From positions 1 through 55,399 of the forward strand of contig JBFWUW010000050.1 in the NCBI GenBank assembly GCA_050247075.1: DNA of 55,399 nucleotides, read 5' to 3'. This document shows positions 51,135-55,399 of this stretch, piece after piece. Each line of letters begins with the position of its first letter. Position 1 is the first letter of the stretch. Source of the stretch: JBFWUW01 sp050247075. Its GTDB lineage: Bacteria > Planctomycetota > Planctomycetia > Pirellulales > JBFWUW01. The notes under the pieces were generated by a model. That model had not been told where the DNA came from. It did no database searches and saw only the letters and a program-made list of their open reading frames with translations. The position numbers were made by a program, and so were the translations under genes.

Positions 51135-54100
51135 ATGATCGACCCTAATCGCAATTTGGAGGCCGACATTGATTCCGCCCTGGGGGCGGATCGCCGCAAG
51201 TTGCGCCGGCGGCTGCGCGGAATTCGCCAGTCGCAGCGGGCCAGCCAACCGTTCGACCGCAACCTGGCCCGCTGGCTGGAGGACTTGCAAGCCTCCGTGG
51301 AGCGCCGCCAGCAAAGGCTGGCCGCTCGTCCAGCGGTAACCTTCGACGCCGAACTGCCGGTCTGCCAGAAGCGGGACGAAATCGCCGCCGCCATTCGCGA
51401 TCATCAGGTGGTTGTTGTCTGTGGCGAGACCGGCTCGGGCAAGTCCACCCAACTGCCCAAGATCTGCCTGGAAATGGGCCGCGGCATCGACGGCCTGATC
51501 GGGCATACGCAACCGCGACGGATTGCCGCCCGCAGCGTGGCTGCGCGGATTGCCGAGGAACTTGGCGGCCAGCCGGGGCAAGCGGTCGGCTTCAAGGTGC
51601 GGTTTACCGACGCCACCGGCCCGCGGACCTTTATTAAGCTGATGACCGACGGCATCTTGCTGGCCGAAACGCAAGGCGACCGCGAACTAGAGCAATACGA
51701 TACGATCATTCTGGATGAGGCCCACGAGCGGTCGCTGAACATCGACTTTCTGCTGGGCTATCTCAAACGCCTGCTGCCCCGCCGGCCCGACCTGAAGCTG
51801 ATTATCACCTCGGCCACCATCGACGCCGAACGCTTCGCCGCGCATTTCCCCACCCCGCCGATCGACGAACAGCCGGAACAGCCCGCCCCCATCGTGATGG
51901 TGTCGGGCAGGACCTACCCGGTGGAGGTGCGCTATCGGCCGCCGGTCGAGGACGAGGAAACGGGCGAGATCGACATGCAGCGTAGCATTTTGGATGCCGT
52001 GGACGAAGTGGCCGCGGCGGAAGCGGGCGACATGCTGATCTTCATGCCGACCGAGCGGCACATCCACGAGTTGGCCAAGGGCCTGCGAGGGCGGCTGACA
52101 TCGGGCCGGCTGGCTGGCCGCGCGACGGAGATTCTGCCGCTGTACGCGCGGCTGTCGTCGGGCGAACAGAACCGAGTGTTTCAACCGCACACGGGCCGGC
52201 GGATTGTCATCGCCACCAACGTGGCCGAGTCGTCGTTGACGGTGCCAGGGATTCGCGCGGTAATCGACCCCGGCACGGCGCGGGTCAGCCGTTACTCGCC
52301 CCGATCGAACATGCAGCGGCTGCCGATCGAGCCAGTTTCTCAAGCCAGTTCCGACCAACGAAAAGGGCGCTGCGGCCGCGTCGGACCGGGTCTTTGCATT
52401 CGGCTGTACAGCCACGAAGACTACGAATCGCGCGAGGCCTACACGCCGCCGGAGATCCAGCGTACCAACCTGGCGGCGGTGGTGCTGCAAACGCAAGCCT
52501 TGGGACTGGGACAAGTCGAGGACTTTCCGTTCCTCGATCCGCCGCGGCCCGAGGCTGTTCGCGATGGCTACCGCACGCTGTTTGAACTGGGAGCCATCGA
52601 CGACGGCCGACGCCTGACCGACATTGGCCGACGCCTCAGCCGGCTGCCGGCCGACCCGCGGATTGGCCGCATGATTCTGGCGGCGCACGATGAAAACTGC
52701 CTGCACGAAGTATTGATCATTGCCGCGGCCCTGGAACTGCAAGACCCGCGAGAACGCCCGCTCGACAAGCAACAAGAGGCCGACGCGGCCCACGCCCGCT
52801 TTGTCGATACCGAGTCGGACTTCATGGGCTACCTCAAGCTGTGGGACTTTTACCACGGGTTGGCGCAAGACCTGTCGCGGAGCAAGTTGCAAAAGGCCTG
52901 CCGGCAAAATTTCTTGTCGCACAATCGGCTGCGGGAATGGCTCGACCTGCACCGCCAATTGTTGCAGATCGTGCAAGATGCCGGCATGAAACAACAGGCA
53001 CGCCGCAACGATTACGGGGCCATCCATCGGGCGTTGCTGGCCGGGTTGCTGTCGCATGTTGCCCATCGCAGCGAGTCGGGCGAGTACAACGTGGCCGGCG
53101 GCGGGCGTGTCTGGTTGTGGCCCGGTTCAGGCACGGTCAGCAAAAAACCGAAGTGGCTGGTGGCGGCCGAACAGATTGAAACCACGCGCCGTTTCGCCCG
53201 CACGGTGGGCCGGATCGACCCGGCCTGGATTGAAGCCCAGGCCGGCCACCTGGTGCGGCGTACGCACAGCGACCCCTTCTGGCATGCCGAGAGCGGACAG
53301 GTGCTGGCGTTGGAAAAGGTCTCGCTGTTTGGCCTGCCGGTGGTGGCGGCCCGTCGCGTGCGGTTTGCCCCAGTCGAACCGGGCAAGTGCCGCGAGATGT
53401 TCATCCAGCATGCGCTGGTATTGGGCGAATGGCAAACTCGGGCTGCGTTTTTGGCGCACAACAAAGGCTTGCAAGATGATGTGGCCCGGCTAGAGGCCAA
53501 GACTCGCCGCCGCGATCTGCTGCGCGATGAAGAGGCTCGCTTTGACTTTTACGAGCAGCGCGTGCCCGTCGACGTGGTTGATGGAATGTCGTTCGAGCGG
53601 TGGCGGCGGCTGGCGGAACGCGACCAGCCCAAGCTGCTGTACATGTCCGCCAGCGACTTACTGCGCGACACCGAAGATATGGTTCCGGCGGAACAGTATC
53701 CCGACCGGCTGGCGACGCGCGGTTTCGAACTGCCATTGGAGTACCGCTACGAACCGGGCCAGACCGACGACGGCGTGACGGTCACCATCCCTCGCGAGGG
53801 GCTGGCGCAGCTTGACCGGCAACTACTGGCCTGGCTGGTCCCCGGTTTGCTGGAGGAAAAGGTCGCCTCGCTGATCAAGTCGCTTCCCAAGCCGTTGCGG
53901 ACAATGTTCGTGCCGGCCCCGCAAACGGCGCAGCGCGTGGCCGCTGGCTTGCGCTTTGGGCATGGTTCGCTGTTGGTGGCCGTGGCGGAGTCGTTGACGC
54001 GCATCGCAGGGCAGCGGATTACGCCCGACGCATTTCAAGAAGACCGCCTACCCGACCATTTGCGAATGAATGTCCGCGTGACCGACGAGCACGGCCAGCC

Positions 54101-55076
54101 CGTGGCGGCGGGCCGCGACATTGCCGTCTTGCGCAAGGAACTAGGAACCGAAGCGGTGGAAGCAGCGCCCGCCCCGGCGGCGCTGGAAGATACCCGCTGG
54201 TCGCGCGATGGGCTGACGACCTGGGACTTTGGCGATCTGCCGGAACAGGTCGAGATTGTCCGCGGCTCGCTCACGCTGCCCGGCTTTCCCGCTTTGGTGG
54301 ACCGGGGGGAAAGCGTGTCGCTGCGGCTGCTCGATTCCGCCGAAGCGGCCAACGAGTCCACGCGCGGCGGCCTGCGGCGGCTTTTTAGCCTGGCCGCGGC
54401 CCGCGATCTGAAGTCGCAGGTGCAACATCTGCCGCAGCTCGACCGCATGTTGCTACACGCCGCGACGGTCGGAGACGCGGCTTCGTTGCGGCAACAACTC
54501 GCCGCGCTGCTGGCCGACCGGGCCTTGTTCGGCACTCCCGCCGCTGGCCTACCTCGCAACGCGGCGGACTTTGAACTGCTGCTCAAATTGGGCCGGCGGC
54601 AATTGGGGATGGCAGTGCAAGATGTGGCCAATTTGCTGGGCCCGCTGTGGCAGGCATATCACGAAGCCCGTTTGAAACTGGAGCAAACCACGCTGGCGGC
54701 GCTGCGCTACGCCACCGACGATATTCGCCAGCAACTGCACGAGCTGACGCCATCCGGCTTTCTGCTGGCAACCCCCTGGCCCTGGTTGGTGCACTACCCG
54801 CGTTATTTGAAAGCCATCCGGCTACGGCTGGAAAAAGCCTCCAGCGGCCGCTTGGCGCAAGATCAAAAACACGCGGAGTCGCTGCTGCCAAAGGTGGCCC
54901 AATACCGCCAACGGGCCGCCCGCCTCCGCGAGCACGGCTATGCCGACGCGGAGCTGGAAACCTACCGCTGGATGCTCGAGGAGTTCCGAGTATCCCTCTT
55001 CGCGCAAGAGCTAGGCACCTCGCAGCCCGTCTCTCCGCAAAGGTTGGACAAGCAATGGGCGAAAGTTAGCTTGTGA
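51135..55076 (+). CDS. hrpA: ATP-dependent RNA helicase HrpA
   Basis: A 1313-residue DEAH-box helicase from the ATG at 51135 (a GTG at 51072 is in frame). Motif I GETGSGKST is at about 97-105, motif II DEAH at 194-197, motif III SAT follows, and motif VI QRKGRCGR at about 408-415. After the helicase core come the HA2 and OB-fold regions and the long C-terminal DUF3418 extension, as in E. coli HrpA. The length agrees with the family. HrpA rescues stalled ribosomes or remodels mRNA by general family knowledge. It converges on a tRNA-Arg gene. Confidence 0.95.
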   Translation: MIDPNRNLEADIDSALGADRRKLRRRLRGIRQSQRASQPFDRNLARWLEDLQASVERRQQRLAARPAVTFDAELPVCQKRDEIAAAIRDHQVVVVCGETGSGKSTQLPKICLEMGRGIDGLIGHTQPRRIAARSVAARIAEELGGQPGQAVGFKVRFTDATGPRTFIKLMTDGILLAETQGDRELEQYDTIILDEAHERSLNIDFLLGYLKRLLPRRPDLKLIITSATIDAERFAAHFPTPPIDEQPEQPAPIVMVSGRTYPVEVRYRPPVEDEETGEIDMQRSILDAVDEVAAAEAGDMLIFMPTERHIHELAKGLRGRLTSGRLAGRATEILPLYARLSSGEQNRVFQPHTGRRIVIATNVAESSLTVPGIRAVIDPGTARVSRYSPRSNMQRLPIEPVSQASSDQRKGRCGRVGPGLCIRLYSHEDYESREAYTPPEIQRTNLAAVVLQTQALGLGQVEDFPFLDPPRPEAVRDGYRTLFELGAIDDGRRLTDIGRRLSRLPADPRIGRMILAAHDENCLHEVLIIAAALELQDPRERPLDKQQEADAAHARFVDTESDFMGYLKLWDFYHGLAQDLSRSKLQKACRQNFLSHNRLREWLDLHRQLLQIVQDAGMKQQARRNDYGAIHRALLAGLLSHVAHRSESGEYNVAGGGRVWLWPGSGTVSKKPKWLVAAEQIETTRRFARTVGRIDPAWIEAQAGHLVRRTHSDPFWHAESGQVLALEKVSLFGLPVVAARRVRFAPVEPGKCREMFIQHALVLGEWQTRAAFLAHNKGLQDDVARLEAKTRRRDLLRDEEARFDFYEQRVPVDVVDGMSFERWRRLAERDQPKLLYMSASDLLRDTEDMVPAEQYPDRLATRGFELPLEYRYEPGQTDDGVTVTIPREGLAQLDRQLLAWLVPGLLEEKVASLIKSLPKPLRTMFVPAPQTAQRVAAGLRFGHGSLLVAVAESLTRIAGQRITPDAFQEDRLPDHLRMNVRVTDEHGQPVAAGRDIAVLRKELGTEAVEAAPAPAALEDTRWSRDGLTTWDFGDLPEQVEIVRGSLTLPGFPALVDRGESVSLRLLDSAEAANESTRGGLRRLFSLAAARDLKSQVQHLPQLDRMLLHAATVGDAASLRQQLAALLADRALFGTPAAGLPRNAADFELLLKLGRRQLGMAVQDVANLLGPLWQAYHEARLKLEQTTLAALRYATDDIRQQLHELTPSGFLLATPWPWLVHYPRYLKAIRLRLEKASSGRLAQDQKHAESLLPKVAQYRQRAARLREHGYADAELETYRWMLEEFRVSLFAQELGTSQPVSPQRLDKQWAKVSL

Positions 55077-55242
55077 CGGGATGTCCCACGGCAAGGACGC
55101 ACCGATCAGATCTAGAATGGACATCGCAACGACAACGAGTCCCGAGCCATTTGACCTGTCCACACCTTCGGCTTGGCAAGCCAAAAGTGATAAACCTGGG
55201 TGCTGGGCCAAGCTGTCCCGCCTTGTCCCGTTGTAGAACAAA

Positions 55243-55316
55243 TATCCCCGACAAGATTCGAACTTGTAACCTTCGGCTTCGGAGGCCGACGCTCTATCCA
55301 GTTGAGCTACGGGGAC
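55243..55316 (-). tRNA. tRNA-Arg (anticodon CCG)
   Basis: A complete 74-base cloverleaf on the minus strand. Acceptor GTCCCCG pairs with CGGGGAT (one G-U pair); D arm GCTC...GAGC; anticodon stem TCGGC/GCCGA with loop CTCCGAA giving CCG; T arm ACAAG TTCGAAT CTTGT; discriminator A. The CCA end is not encoded (TATT follows). The tRNA reads CGG codons, consistent with a high-GC genome. Confidence 0.97.
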
Positions 55317-55399
55317 TTGTGATTGGACCAACGACGGTCGGTGGCACGGCCAAAGGCGAGCCCCATTGATTGATCCGGCGGTCATTCTAATGTCCTAGA

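Overview
The window is a high-GC bacterial chromosome segment that is almost certainly from a planctomycete, most likely a Pirellulales-like lineage. The best evidence is the set of secreted families typical of that group. These are DUF1549/DUF1553 proteins, DUF1501 twin-arginine-type proteins, DUF1592-type multidomain cytochromes, PSCyt1-type haem proteins, a sulfatase, a PmoA-like (DUF6807) protein and PPC-domain proteins. No phage, plasmid or CRISPR module is visible, and no transposase was found.

Layout. Positions 1-5,062 hold two small unknown genes, a small membrane protein and a complete minus-strand type IIB topoisomerase (topoisomerase VI) operon, top6B-top6A. Positions 5,063-12,642 are plus-strand: two secreted Gly/Pro/Tyr-rich proteins, an M32 carboxypeptidase, twin STAS proteins of identical length, an FmdB zinc ribbon, a CobW-type GTPase followed after 10 bases by a 2,4-dienoyl-CoA-reductase-like SDR, and a 71-residue unknown. 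Positions 12,980-21,427 form a minus-strand planctomycete cluster: DUF1501, PPC protein, DUF1549/1553 protein, and a haem-binding WD40 protein with an alanine-rich C-terminal coil. Positions 21,428-26,407 are mixed accessory genes: a DHFR/RibD-like enzyme, a PmoA-like protein, a BON protein, a hemerythrin-like protein and a CxxCC thiol protein. Positions 26,464-31,857 are a tandem pair of large DUF1592 cytochromes that share an 866-base block identical in DNA.

Positions 31,900-46,700 are rich in repeats. They contain three copies of a ~133-base inverted-repeat element (MITE-like), two of them inside a ~375-400-base direct repeat bracketing about 10 kb. They also contain a family of ~26-base hairpin units whose stems change in a compensatory way, a nested repeat cluster at 39.5-40.3 kb, and a GMGVPPM/GQDAR-type hairpin pair. 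Among these repeats lie genes for an MBL hydrolase, LarE, a di-haem protein, a possible PD-(D/E)XK nuclease-like protein, a C4 zinc-ribbon coiled-coil protein, a sulfatase, a YgfZ/GcvT-like protein, a PaaK-like adenylate-forming enzyme with a cupin dioxygenase, and a cold-shock protein whose leader contains a terminator hairpin. Positions 46,727-51,053 are a second DUF1549-DUF1501-DUF1501 operon. Positions 51,135-55,076 encode the helicase HrpA, and a tRNA-Arg(CCG) lies on the minus strand at the end.

How the genes may work together: the DUF1549/1553, DUF1501, DUF1592 and PSCyt1 proteins are exported, haem-binding and clustered, which fits envelope complexes acting on polymers or redox substrates; their biochemistry is not established here. 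I see no defence system. The most unusual signals are the mobile-looking repeat families, the gene-conversion-like duplication, bacterial Topo VI and the cold-shock leader.
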